17,898 nt of DNA from ZLKRG08 sp046091905 (GCA_046091905.1 JBJTCN010000065.1:1-17898); one strand, 5' to 3'; shown: positions 7,330-14,818, numbered from the stretch's first letter. Made by a program: numbers and translations. Notes: a model not told the origin generated them from the letters alone.

Positions 7330-8112
7330 ATGAAGTCACGCTTAATGGCGGCTTTAGTAACAGTGGTGCTCGGTGCGGGTCTGATTGTTGGAATTACCGC
7401 TTATGTATCAAACGCTTGGAATGACAAAGGCGTGACGGCGGCAACACCAGCCGGCCAATACACCGCACCAGATGGAAAGACTTATCCGCATTACACAATT
7501 AATTTAAATACCTACCCGAATAGTTTATTTGGTGGACACCATGGCGTAGGTGGCGGTGCACATCCGGATTGGGTTTCATATGGAGCCAGTGGACCTAATG
7601 GCGAAATTCTTGGTGATGCGCAGACTGGAACTAATCTTGTAGTGCCGCCTCATTCAGCAGTAACAATCACCATTTACCAGTATGACTCTGGTGAAACTTT
7701 AAATAATGATTTCTTCTCACATGTTATGGGTACTGTTGACGGTACCGCCACATTTGTACAGCGTTGGGATACTAAAGCAAAAGCAAATGCATCCGTAGAG
7801 GCAAAGATCACCAGCATCCCGCATGATGCAGTTGGACACACTTGGACTCTTCATGGAGTTGCAAATGGCAAAGATAAAATCTTTGTCAGTGTTCCATTAG
7901 CACTTGCAAATGATGAAGAGGTAACAGCTGCCGAAGAGGCAGGTGGATATACCCAATTCCCAACCAAAACTACTTTCACATTTATCACTGGTGATGAGGG
8001 CGAATACGTCTGGAACTGCGAATTTCCATGTGGTGACGGAACTGTGGCTCGATTCGGAAATGCGATGTCAACCATGAGTTACATGGCTGGACACTTCACG
8101 GTAAAGGCGTAA
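7330..8112 (+). CDS. Membrane-anchored cupredoxin-like protein with CEFPC motif
   Basis: A 260-residue protein: one N-terminal membrane helix or signal anchor (about 5-26), then an extracytoplasmic domain. Its C-terminal part can be laid against the CuA domain of the next gene: GHTWTLHG (His170) matches KHSFW, and YVWNCEFPCGDG (Cys230, Cys234) matches the CAELC ligand loop, followed by Met246, Met249 and Met252 and the closing strand GHFTVKA. Unlike true CuA (C-x-E-x-C-x3-H-x2-M), the Glu is one place earlier and no His follows three residues after the second Cys. A Gly/His-rich segment (FGGHHGVGGGAHPD, 67-80) and His175 add further possible metal ligands. It may be a mononuclear or altered copper site serving as electron donor or copper chaperone to the oxidase; this is inference. 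Strong GGGAGG 5 nt before the ATG; 4 bp before ctaC, first gene of the operon. Confidence 0.75.
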   Translation: MKSRLMAALVTVVLGAGLIVGITAYVSNAWNDKGVTAATPAGQYTAPDGKTYPHYTINLNTYPNSLFGGHHGVGGGAHPDWVSYGASGPNGEILGDAQTGTNLVVPPHSAVTITIYQYDSGETLNNDFFSHVMGTVDGTATFVQRWDTKAKANASVEAKITSIPHDAVGHTWTLHGVANGKDKIFVSVPLALANDEEVTAAEEAGGYTQFPTKTTFTFITGDEGEYVWNCEFPCGDGTVARFGNAMSTMSYMAGHFTVKA

Positions 8113-8116
8113 CCAC

Positions 8117-8953
8117 ATGACTGAGATGCAAGCACATACCAAAACTCACTCAAAGTGGTGGGAGAAGAAAGATGTTCGTAAGACCGCAATTCTTTCGGTA
8201 ATTCTTACGCCAATCATTGGTTATTTGGCCTCTGAAGTTCAGGTTCGTCTAATGGGACCGCCAGCTTCGCAGGTCATGAAAACTACCGAAAATCTCATGC
8301 AAATCTTTACTTGGGCAGCTGCTCCGGTGATGGCGATAGTTTTCGCAATTGCTATTGTTTCAATGGGTAATTTGCACCACGGAGATAATCCACCAGCTGA
8401 AGCCGATCATGCAGTTAGAAATTCATCTAAATCGAATATTGTTTGGGTTACCGTTTCTGCAATACTCTGCTTATTTGCAGTAGTCGGCGGCATGATTGTT
8501 CTACAGCACGACAATGAATCAATTCTTGATGACCATGCAGTTGATATCAACGTAACAGGACAACAATGGGTTTGGAATTATGACTATCCTGCTTCGAAAG
8601 GTGTTCGCAGTGATGAATTGCACCTGGTTGTTAACAAACCAGTGGTCTTTCATGTTACCTCTGTTGACGTTAAGCACTCATTCTGGATTGTAGAGATGGG
8701 CGTCAAAGTTGATGCTAATCCAGGAAAAGTTACGGAAGTGGCAGTAAATCCAAATAAGCTGGGTACCTACAATGTTAGATGCGCCGAACTTTGCGGATTA
8801 CTTCATTCATATATGCAGAACAAAGTTATTGTGCAAACTCAGGAAGATTACGATAACTGGTTATTAAGCCAACCAAAACGTAATTACTCTGGCGATCCGT
8901 TCCCACAAGATAAAGGCGAACCGACCGATCCGAATAACAAGGGAGGCAACTAG
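8117..8953 (+). CDS. ctaC: Cytochrome c oxidase subunit II (CuA subunit)
   Basis: A 278-residue subunit that takes electrons from the donor into the dinuclear CuA centre. Hydrophobic segments are at about 24-42 (signal or extra helix), 62-84 and 107-130. The aromatic patch GQQWVWNYDYP (148-158) is present. The CuA ligands are complete: His187 (DVKHSFW), Cys222, Glu224, Cys226, His230 and Met233 (CAELCGLLHSYM). There is no fused cytochrome c domain, so an external donor (cytochrome c or a cupredoxin) is needed. The C-terminal tail is hydrophilic and rich in Asp, Lys and Pro. No lipobox Cys is seen at the N-terminus. The ATG at 8117 has only a weak AAAGG upstream; a second ATG at 8126 is possible. 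The stop overlaps the start of ctaD by one base. Confidence 0.93.
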   Translation: MTEMQAHTKTHSKWWEKKDVRKTAILSVILTPIIGYLASEVQVRLMGPPASQVMKTTENLMQIFTWAAAPVMAIVFAIAIVSMGNLHHGDNPPAEADHAVRNSSKSNIVWVTVSAILCLFAVVGGMIVLQHDNESILDDHAVDINVTGQQWVWNYDYPASKGVRSDELHLVVNKPVVFHVTSVDVKHSFWIVEMGVKVDANPGKVTEVAVNPNKLGTYNVRCAELCGLLHSYMQNKVIVQTQEDYDNWLLSQPKRNYSGDPFPQDKGEPTDPNNKGGN

Positions 8954-10806
8954 TGAGCACCACAACCAAACCTTTAATTGAAAGGTTAAATGTCTTTACT
9001 GCCTTCTTCTTCGGCGCACTCTTTGCAATCGTCTCTTGGCGATTAGCGCTAACTTATTTGCCAGCAGATTCAGAATCAGCACCACTATTCACACGCGAAG
9101 ATAAGATCACATTGATTTCGATGATCTCTTGGTTTGTAGGATTCATGTTTGGTATTGGTGCGTTAATAGGGCCATTCCGCTGGGTAATGGGTAAAGACCT
9201 ATCTCACGAAGAGAATATGTATTACGCCGGTAAAGATATGGGCTTAAAGCGCTACTTCCGCTACACCACAGATCACAAAGTGGTTGGTATCCAATATTTG
9301 GTGACCACTATGATGATCTTTGGTATTGCCGGAATCATGGCGATGATTATTCGTACTAACTTAGGTAGCCCTGAAGGTGGACTAATAAATCCGCAGGCGT
9401 ATAACTCTTTAGTTGGAACGCACGGAATTTTAATGATCGTTGGTGCCATCATCATGGTCACCGGACCATTTGGTAACTACATCATGCCAATCATGATTGG
9501 CGCACGAGATATGGCCTTCCCACGGCTAAATGCGCTCTCATTCTGGTTAATTGTGGCGGCCGCAGTTCCATTAATTTGGGGTCAATTTATTGGTGGCATC
9601 TCAACTGGTTGGACTGCATACAACCCACTTGCAGGTCAATCGCCACTAGGCATGAATGGTTACATCATGTACATCTGCATCTTTGCGCTATCAACAATGG
9701 TGGCTGGTGCAAATATCACAACGACTGTAATCAAGATGCGCGCAAAAGGTATGACTTGGAATCGCACCCCAATCTTTATTCATGGCGTGGTGGCATCAGT
9801 TGCACTTGCGTTACCAGCTTTCCCAACCTTCTTCTTATCTCAAGTGATGAGCGGAATGGATCGCGGACTTGGAACAAATTTCTATAACCCACATGGTGGC
9901 GGTTCTGGTTGGTTATACGAACATCTTTTCTGGTTGATGGGACATCCAGAGGTTTACGTTATTTTGATTCCAGCTGTCGCTGCATTGATGGAGATGGCGC
10001 CAGTATTTACTCGCCGTCCGCTCTATTCATTCACAGTTGCGGTAGTCGGTATCGCAGGAATTGCAGGACTTTCCGTGTTGGTGTGGGCACACCATATGTA
10101 CATGTCAGGTTGGGCGCCGCTACTTAATGCTCCATTTATGTTAACTACTGAGCTAATTTCAATTCCAACCGGAATGTTGTTCTTAGTTTTAGTAGGAACT
10201 ATTTGGCGCGGTCGAGTTTGGGCAACGATGCCAATGCTCTCGGTATATGCCTTGTTATTTAACTTCCTAATCGGTGGCGTCACTGGTATTTATCTCTCAG
10301 ACGTGCCAGCAGATGCTTCCTTCCACGGATCTATGTATGTAACTGCGCACTTCCATTACACATTGATGGGCGCAGGTTTAACTGGTGCCATCGCATCACT
10401 TGTTTACTGGTTCCCAAAGATCACGGGACGCATGTTTGATAAGAAGTTAAGTTGGATTGGTTTCTGGTTAGTACAGATCGGTTTCAACATTACCTTCATG
10501 GGAATGTTTGCAGTGGGACTTGCTGGACAACCACGTCGCGTTAGCGTCTTTGATGAGATGTTTAATCGCGGCAATCAAATTACAACCGGCGGCGCATACA
10601 TTGTGATGGCCGGCATGCTGGTATTCCTAGCGGGCGTAATTCATTCATGGAAGCACGGTCAGATTGCACCGATGAATCCATGGCATGCAAAGACCATTGA
10701 ATGGACCGTGCCAAATCCAGTACCACTAGAGAACTTCGAGAAACTTCCAGAGGTTCATGATGATCCATATGGTTATGGCACTAAGCAGGAGAAGGAGTTG
10801 GTATGA
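8953..10806 (+). CDS. ctaD: Cytochrome c oxidase subunit I, haem-copper (A-type, K-channel Lys absent)
   Basis: A 617-residue catalytic subunit that reduces O2 to water and pumps protons. Haem ligands: His157 (GTHGILM) and His466/His468 (AHFHYT). CuB site: His331 with Tyr335 (GHPEVY, with the D-channel Glu333), and His380/His381 (VWAHHMY). D-channel entry Asp186 (GARDMAFPRLN) is present, so it is A1-like on the D side. At the canonical PTG-x-K position of helix VIII it reads PTGML (405-409), so Leu409 replaces the K-channel Lys. Residues 1-105 are an extension with two extra helices (about 12-36 and 53-79) before the usual TTDHK start. The sequence differs clearly from Streptomyces CtaD, hinting at a divergent or transferred oxidase. 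GTG start with GGGAGG upstream, overlapping ctaC by one base. Confidence 0.95.
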   Translation: MSTTTKPLIERLNVFTAFFFGALFAIVSWRLALTYLPADSESAPLFTREDKITLISMISWFVGFMFGIGALIGPFRWVMGKDLSHEENMYYAGKDMGLKRYFRYTTDHKVVGIQYLVTTMMIFGIAGIMAMIIRTNLGSPEGGLINPQAYNSLVGTHGILMIVGAIIMVTGPFGNYIMPIMIGARDMAFPRLNALSFWLIVAAAVPLIWGQFIGGISTGWTAYNPLAGQSPLGMNGYIMYICIFALSTMVAGANITTTVIKMRAKGMTWNRTPIFIHGVVASVALALPAFPTFFLSQVMSGMDRGLGTNFYNPHGGGSGWLYEHLFWLMGHPEVYVILIPAVAALMEMAPVFTRRPLYSFTVAVVGIAGIAGLSVLVWAHHMYMSGWAPLLNAPFMLTTELISIPTGMLFLVLVGTIWRGRVWATMPMLSVYALLFNFLIGGVTGIYLSDVPADASFHGSMYVTAHFHYTLMGAGLTGAIASLVYWFPKITGRMFDKKLSWIGFWLVQIGFNITFMGMFAVGLAGQPRRVSVFDEMFNRGNQITTGGAYIVMAGMLVFLAGVIHSWKHGQIAPMNPWHAKTIEWTVPNPVPLENFEKLPEVHDDPYGYGTKQEKELV

Positions 10807-11414
10807 GCCACGAAACATTGACACATAACGTGCACCACGAACATCCAGATGATGTCGGATCACGTAATCGTCTTGGTGTAATTCTGATTCTGGTTGCAGA
10901 TATTTCATTTGCACTATCAATGATGTTTGTCTTCTTCTATCTAAAGAGTCAAAATGTCAATGAGATGTGGCTACCAAAAGCTGATGGTGAAAATCCAGCA
11001 ATTCAACCTATATCAAGTAACCCAGCTTGGACGATAACTTTGATTGCAGCGCTTGGAATGGCGCTGCATTACTTTGGATTACGTTCCGCGCGAAGTGGAA
11101 ATCAGAGCGGGCTTAAAGGTGCGAGCCTTTTGGCGATGTTGGCTGCAATTGCAGCATCAGTGATGCAGTGGAACACCATTGCCACCGCGCCATTTACTTT
11201 CCATGAAGGCACATACGTATCTGCATTCTATTTACTAACAATCATGAACCAGGTGCACTTATTCCTAACTGTGTTCATTTCATTTGGTAATTGGAATCGT
11301 GCGCGTTTGGGCCTATATAAATCAAATTATTGGCATGTAGATATCGTCAATGTTTGGTGGGTCTGGATGGCAGTTTCCTCTGCACTTGGCGCATTCTGCT
11401 TATCAATGGCTTAA
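10803..11414 (+). CDS. ctaE: Cytochrome c oxidase subunit III
   Basis: A 203-residue integral membrane subunit with about five helices. The hydrophilic N-terminus is His-rich (HNVHHEHPDD, about 8-17). The first helix is RLGVILILVADISFALSMMF, and the family-typical C-terminal YWHVDIVNVWWVWM block (about 176-189, canonical YWHFVDVVW) is present. Subunit III stabilises the oxidase and sustains proton uptake through the D channel. The ATG overlaps the ctaD stop (ATGA) with a strong AGGAGAAGGAG stretch upstream, so it is cotranslated with ctaD. It ends the oxidase operon. No separate subunit IV (CtaF) gene follows. Confidence 0.9.
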   Translation: MSHETLTHNVHHEHPDDVGSRNRLGVILILVADISFALSMMFVFFYLKSQNVNEMWLPKADGENPAIQPISSNPAWTITLIAALGMALHYFGLRSARSGNQSGLKGASLLAMLAAIAASVMQWNTIATAPFTFHEGTYVSAFYLLTIMNQVHLFLTVFISFGNWNRARLGLYKSNYWHVDIVNVWWVWMAVSSALGAFCLSMA

Positions 11415-11421
11415 CCTGAGA

Positions 11422-11440
11422 TAGATTTCCGCAATGCGGA
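11422..11440 (+). promoter_or_regulatory. Leaderless -10 (TAGATT) and start-codon hairpin of the EamA gene
   Basis: TAGATT (11422-11427) lies 6 nt before the ATG at 11434, with no Shine-Dalgarno sequence, which fits a leaderless transcript. Directly after it, TCCGC and GCGGA (11428-11432, 11436-11440) flank AAT, putting the start codon in a small hairpin. That hairpin would form only on transcripts reading through from ctaE, not on the leaderless one. Confidence 0.4.
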
Positions 11441-12321
11441 GATCCTGGCTGATTTCATATCTGCTCTTAGGCATAACTTGGGGTTTGTCATTTCTCTTTA
11501 TTAAGCAAGGGCTGGAATTTCTAACGCCACTTGGCGTGGCTTTTGGTCGCTGCTCTTTGGGTGCGCTTACTTTGATAATAATCGCCAAAGCTAAGAGGGT
11601 AGAGCTTCCAAGAGATCCCAAAATTTGGGGCCATTTACTAGTAGTTGCGCTATTACTTAATGTATTTCCTGGAATTTTATTTGCCTTGGCGGAGACTAAA
11701 GTGACTTCGATATTGGCAGGAATCATTAATGCTGTCACTCCATTGATGACTGTTTTAGCGATAATAATTATTGGGCGGGACGAAAAACCTAAACGTGCGC
11801 AATTAGTTGGCTTAGCTTTGGGTTTTGTCGGAGTAGCCACCGTCATGGGAGTTTGGCAAGGGCTAGGAGATAATCCAATTCTGTATGTAGGTATGTTGCT
11901 CTTAGCCGTTACTTGTTACGGATTCTCATTTCCATATTCAAGACGTTTTGTGATGCCATATAAATTGGAACCTACTCCCATGGCCACAGTCCAATTAATT
12001 TGTGCCGCCGCAGTTTTATTGCCTGGCCATCTTTATGACGGAATTGCTAAAGATGAATTTAAATTAATTCCAGTTTTATCAATGCTCTGCTTAGGTATTT
12101 TTGGAAGCGGCTTTGCTTACATTTGGAATTTTGAAATTATCCGTGCGGCCGGAAGTGCGATTGCCTCATCCGTTACTTTCGTAACTCCAGTAGTTGCAGT
12201 AATTGCCGGCATTATCTTCTTAGGCGAAGAAATTACATGGTATGAACCGGTAGGCGCATTGATCGTGCTATTCGGTGCCGCAGTTGCGCAAGAACGAATT
12301 AAATTACTTAGTCGACCTTAA
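11434..12321 (+). CDS. EamA/DMT-superfamily transporter
   Basis: A 295-residue membrane protein with ten predicted helices in two EamA repeats (about 5-136 and 150-290). The first helix carries the family-typical WGLSFLFIKQG, and the second repeat the FGSGFAYIWNFEIIRAAGSAIASSV and FLGEEITWYEPVGALIVLFG blocks. Family members export or import small metabolites such as amino acids, nucleobases or sugars; substrate cannot be told from sequence. The start codon is 19 bp after ctaE, but it appears to have its own leaderless promoter. Its 3' end overlaps the convergent nikO by 14 bp. Confidence 0.85.
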   Translation: MRRSWLISYLLLGITWGLSFLFIKQGLEFLTPLGVAFGRCSLGALTLIIIAKAKRVELPRDPKIWGHLLVVALLLNVFPGILFALAETKVTSILAGIINAVTPLMTVLAIIIIGRDEKPKRAQLVGLALGFVGVATVMGVWQGLGDNPILYVGMLLLAVTCYGFSFPYSRRFVMPYKLEPTPMATVQLICAAAVLLPGHLYDGIAKDEFKLIPVLSMLCLGIFGSGFAYIWNFEIIRAAGSAIASSVTFVTPVVAVIAGIIFLGEEITWYEPVGALIVLFGAAVAQERIKLLSRP

Positions 12322-13051
12322 AACCTGCCGGTAACTCCAGGCGATACATTGCTAAAGTTTTTTCATCTCTTAGTAGATTTCTAGTTTCTCGATCTTCTGA
12401 AATCTTACCGCCAGATAAAATTACTGATCTCTCGCAAAGCTCCAATGCATATGGAAGATCGTGAGTGACCATCAAGAGAGTAATTTCCAAACTTTTCAGA
12501 ATTTCGGCCAATTCTCTGCGGCTTGCAGGATCCAAATTGGAGGAAGGTTCATCCAAAACAAGGATTTCAGGTTGCATCGCCAGCACTCCTGCAACTGCAA
12601 CACGTCTTCGCTGTCCAAATGACAAGTGGTGTGGAGCCCGATCTATTAAATCTAACATTCCAACCTGAGCTAGTGCTCGTTCGATTGTCGCATCTAATTG
12701 CGCACCTCTTTGACCTAAGTTGTATGGCCCAAAACCTACATCTTCTCTTACGGTAGGCATGAACAGCTGATCATCAGGGTCTTGAAAAACAATTCCTACT
12801 TTAGAACGAATCTCCTTCAATTTCTCTTTGTCGCCTGTATTTATTTTCCTGCCAGCAACTAAAACCTCACCATGTTGAGCTGTGTGAATTCCATTCAAAT
12901 GCATCACAAGTGTTGTTTTCCCAGCACCATTAGGCCCTAGCAATGCAACTCTCTCGCCTTGTTCAATTTTGAGATTAACACCAATAAGGGCTTGATTACC
13001 ATCTGGATAGGCGAAAGCGAGTTGATTAATTTCAAGACTAGGTATCGCCAT
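12308..13051 (-). CDS. nikO: ECF nickel/cobalt transporter, ATP-binding subunit
   Basis: A 247-residue ABC ATPase of the NikO/CbiO type. Walker A GPNGAGKTT at 39-47, Q-loop FQDPDDQLF around 89-97 (the DPDDQLF form is typical of ECF ATPases), signature LSFGQRRRVAVAG at 143-155 (LSFGQ in place of LSGGQ), Walker B LVLDEPSSNLDP at 164-175, switch His197 (THD). It powers the uptake complex formed with the proteins encoded just upstream in the same operon. The ATG at 13051 shares a base with the nikQ stop (TGATG) and has GGAAGG 8 nt upstream; a TTG one codon earlier is in frame but less likely. It is the last gene of nikMNQO, and its end overlaps the EamA gene tail-to-tail. Confidence 0.92.
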   Translation of the reverse strand: MAIPSLEINQLAFAYPDGNQALIGVNLKIEQGERVALLGPNGAGKTTLVMHLNGIHTAQHGEVLVAGRKINTGDKEKLKEIRSKVGIVFQDPDDQLFMPTVREDVGFGPYNLGQRGAQLDATIERALAQVGMLDLIDRAPHHLSFGQRRRVAVAGVLAMQPEILVLDEPSSNLDPASRRELAEILKSLEITLLMVTHDLPYALELCERSVILSGGKISEDRETRNLLRDEKTLAMYRLELPAGFKVD

Positions 13052-13770
13052 CAAATAAACCTTCCAAGAATAGACAAAGCTAAAATAATTGAAATTAGTA
13101 GTGCAATCTTAAACCTGTCTGCTTTAGTTACTTTTGAAGTAGAAGATGAGGGAAGTTTCCCTTCGTAGCCACGAGAAATCATTGCTAGATGAACTCTCTC
13201 ACCGCGCTCGTAAGATCGAATAAACAACGCACCTGCGGCAGCTGAGACGAATTTCCAATCTTTTATTCCTTTAGGCTCAAATCCTCTTGAAGATCTCGCA
13301 ACAGTCATTCTCTCCATTTCGTCATTGATAACATTTAGATATCGGAGCACAAAACTTGTTATCTGAACTAGAAGAGTAGGCAATTTTAATGTTTCAAAAC
13401 CACGCAAGATTTCTCTAGCGGGGGTAGTGCTCGAAAGCAGAATCGCTAACAACACTCCTATCGTCGCTTTTGCAATTATCGACAGTGCAGCAACTTTCGC
13501 CCTCTCTTTATCTGCACTTACAAAAGGCATTAATATTGCAAATAACAAGAACGGAATTTCCACAGCTGATCGTTTTAGCACCTTAATAATCGGAAGTTTT
13601 GCCAATACAACTAGGCCTAACACAATTGTGAAAAATCCTATGAAAGCAAAGTGATTTTGTATTGGGGTAATGATTACAATCAAGAGAAACAACAACATCG
13701 AAATTATCTTTGCATGAGGTTCTAGTTCGTGGATTAAAGAATGCCGGTGTATGTAAAAGCGCTCACCCAC
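13051..13770 (-). CDS. nikQ: ECF nickel/cobalt transporter, membrane T component
   Basis: A 239-residue EcfT/CbiQ-family protein starting GERFYIHRHSLIHELEPHAK, then four to five helices. The two coupling motifs that contact the ATPases, ARSSRGF (about 158-164) and MISRGYEG (about 197-204), are present. It transmits ATP hydrolysis to the metal-binding NikM. The start is uncertain: the only conventional in-frame codon is GTG at 13770, with no ribosome-binding site and located inside a perfect 12-bp stem. The frame is open upstream to 13839 and encodes a His-rich stretch (HHPHHHGHD) of the kind seen at the N-termini of such proteins. Translation from there would need a -1 shift from nikN or an unusual start such as ATA, or a one-base deletion in the sequence may have split a nikN-nikQ fusion. 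Confidence 0.85.
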   Translation of the reverse strand: MGERFYIHRHSLIHELEPHAKIISMLLFLLIVIITPIQNHFAFIGFFTIVLGLVVLAKLPIIKVLKRSAVEIPFLLFAILMPFVSADKERAKVAALSIIAKATIGVLLAILLSSTTPAREILRGFETLKLPTLLVQITSFVLRYLNVINDEMERMTVARSSRGFEPKGIKDWKFVSAAAGALFIRSYERGERVHLAMISRGYEGKLPSSSTSKVTKADRFKIALLISIILALSILGRFI

Positions 13771-13794
13771 ATCATGGCCGTGATGATGTGGGTG
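13764..13794. repeat. 12-bp perfect inverted repeat at the 5' end of nikQ
   Basis: CACCCACATCAT (13764-13775) and ATGATGTGGGTG (13783-13794) are exact reverse complements with a 7-nt loop (13776-13782). On the minus-strand mRNA this stem contains the apparent GTG start of nikQ and the His codons just before it, and begins 24 nt after the nikN stop codon. It has no U-tract, so it is not a simple terminator. Confidence 0.8.
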
Positions 13795-13817
13795 ATGTTT
13801 ATCCGAAGATTTGGATT

Positions 13818-14120
13818 CTATTTTTCTAAACGCTTTCTTTTAGCTAAACCTAAGAACAATAAATAAGCCACGCCGCCAGTGATAGCTACACCAATAACAC
13901 CGGCAATGCCAACACTTAGTCTTGAGTTTTCAATTCCTTTAACTCCATAGTCAGCCAAAACCCCATCAGAATTATTGTGATCTTTTGCGTTATCAATAAA
14001 ACCAATTTTGTCAGCAACTTTTTCTAATCCATCTGGGCTTGATGAGGCATAGAAAGAAAGGATGCCTGACAAGAAGATGGTTGCTAGAATGCCTGAGATA
14101 TAGAATTTCTTATTTTTCAT
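13818..14120 (-). CDS. nikN: PDGLE-domain small subunit of the nickel ECF transporter
   Basis: A 100-residue protein with two helices (about 7-25 and 68-92) around an extracytoplasmic loop that starts with the diagnostic SPDGLEKVADKIGF (PDGLE at 29-33). PDGLE proteins accompany NikM/CbiM and are needed with it for metal uptake. The ATG overlaps the nikM stop (ATGA) with GGAG upstream. The C-terminus is basic (KRKRLEK), followed by a run of five A and TAG. One extra A in that run would join it in frame to the His-rich extension of nikQ. Confidence 0.88.
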   Translation of the reverse strand: MKNKKFYISGILATIFLSGILSFYASSSPDGLEKVADKIGFIDNAKDHNNSDGVLADYGVKGIENSRLSVGIAGVIGVAITGGVAYLLFLGLAKRKRLEK

Positions 14121-14803
14121 TTGCGAATCTCCAATGAAGGTCTTACTGATTGCCAGCCAAAAACTAAATCAGCTCTGCTTGCCAATACCACTCTGACTGT
14201 CAAGAACGTGATGATAGCTTCGCCTATTCCAATTAAAACGTGAGTGCTTATCATTGCTGCAAATACAGTTGATGTTGCATATGTAGCTGTTGCACCAAGT
14301 CCGTATTGAATAACGAATCCTGTTGCAGCCGCCGGCACCGAAATAAACCCAGAGATTGCAGCCGCTACAGCGACGCTATTCTTGTTTTTCGGAAGCATTT
14401 TCCTAACCAGCAAGAATGATCCGTAGCCGACCCATACGCCGATAATTGACATATTAAAGAGATTTAAACCGATCGCAGAAAGACCGCCATCTGCGAATAC
14501 GAATCCCTGAATAAGCAACACGACGGTGATCGCTAATGAAGCAGCATAAGGGCCTACAAGTACAGCAGCCAGAGCGCCTCCAAGTAGGTGGCCAGATGTA
14601 CCCGCAGCTACAGGAAAGTTGAGCATCTGAACTGCAAAAACATATACAGCGGTTAACCCAGCAAGAGGTGCGCTTTTTTCACTTAGTTGCTTCTGTGCGC
14701 CTTTGAGTGCGATAGCCACACCCACAAAGGACAAAACCATGAAGATTAGAGAGACCGGAAAGTTGATAAATCCATCGGGGATATGCATTTGTCGTAGGTT
14801 CAT
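14117..14803 (-). CDS. nikM: ECF nickel/cobalt transporter, metal-binding S component
   Basis: A 228-residue CbiM/NikM-family protein with about seven helices that binds the metal and carries it across the cytoplasmic membrane. It contains the hallmark MHIPDGF and SGHLLGG motifs. In solved NikM the metal is held by the N-terminal Met1 amine, His2 and His67. Counting from the Met of MHIPDG, the SGHLLGG His is exactly residue 67. The best ribosome-binding site (AAGGAG), however, sits 5 nt before an ATG five codons earlier (14803, giving MNLRQ before MHIPDG). The codon at 14788 is thus the functionally expected N-terminus, while 14803 is the better-looking start. Nickel is favoured over cobalt because of the Nur-type box upstream and the PDGLE partner. 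Confidence 0.9.
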   Translation of the reverse strand: MNLRQMHIPDGFINFPVSLIFMVLSFVGVAIALKGAQKQLSEKSAPLAGLTAVYVFAVQMLNFPVAAGTSGHLLGGALAAVLVGPYAASLAITVVLLIQGFVFADGGLSAIGLNLFNMSIIGVWVGYGSFLLVRKMLPKNKNSVAVAAAISGFISVPAAATGFVIQYGLGATATYATSTVFAAMISTHVLIGIGEAIITFLTVRVVLASRADLVFGWQSVRPSLEIRK

Positions 14804-14818
14804 GCGAACTCCTTGTAT

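Noticed and set aside
9273..9461. Antisense and alternate-frame open frames within ctaD and other genes
   Set aside because: They lie wholly inside well-supported genes, show low-complexity Ile/Pro/Thr-rich composition, and have no ribosome-binding sites or recognisable motifs.
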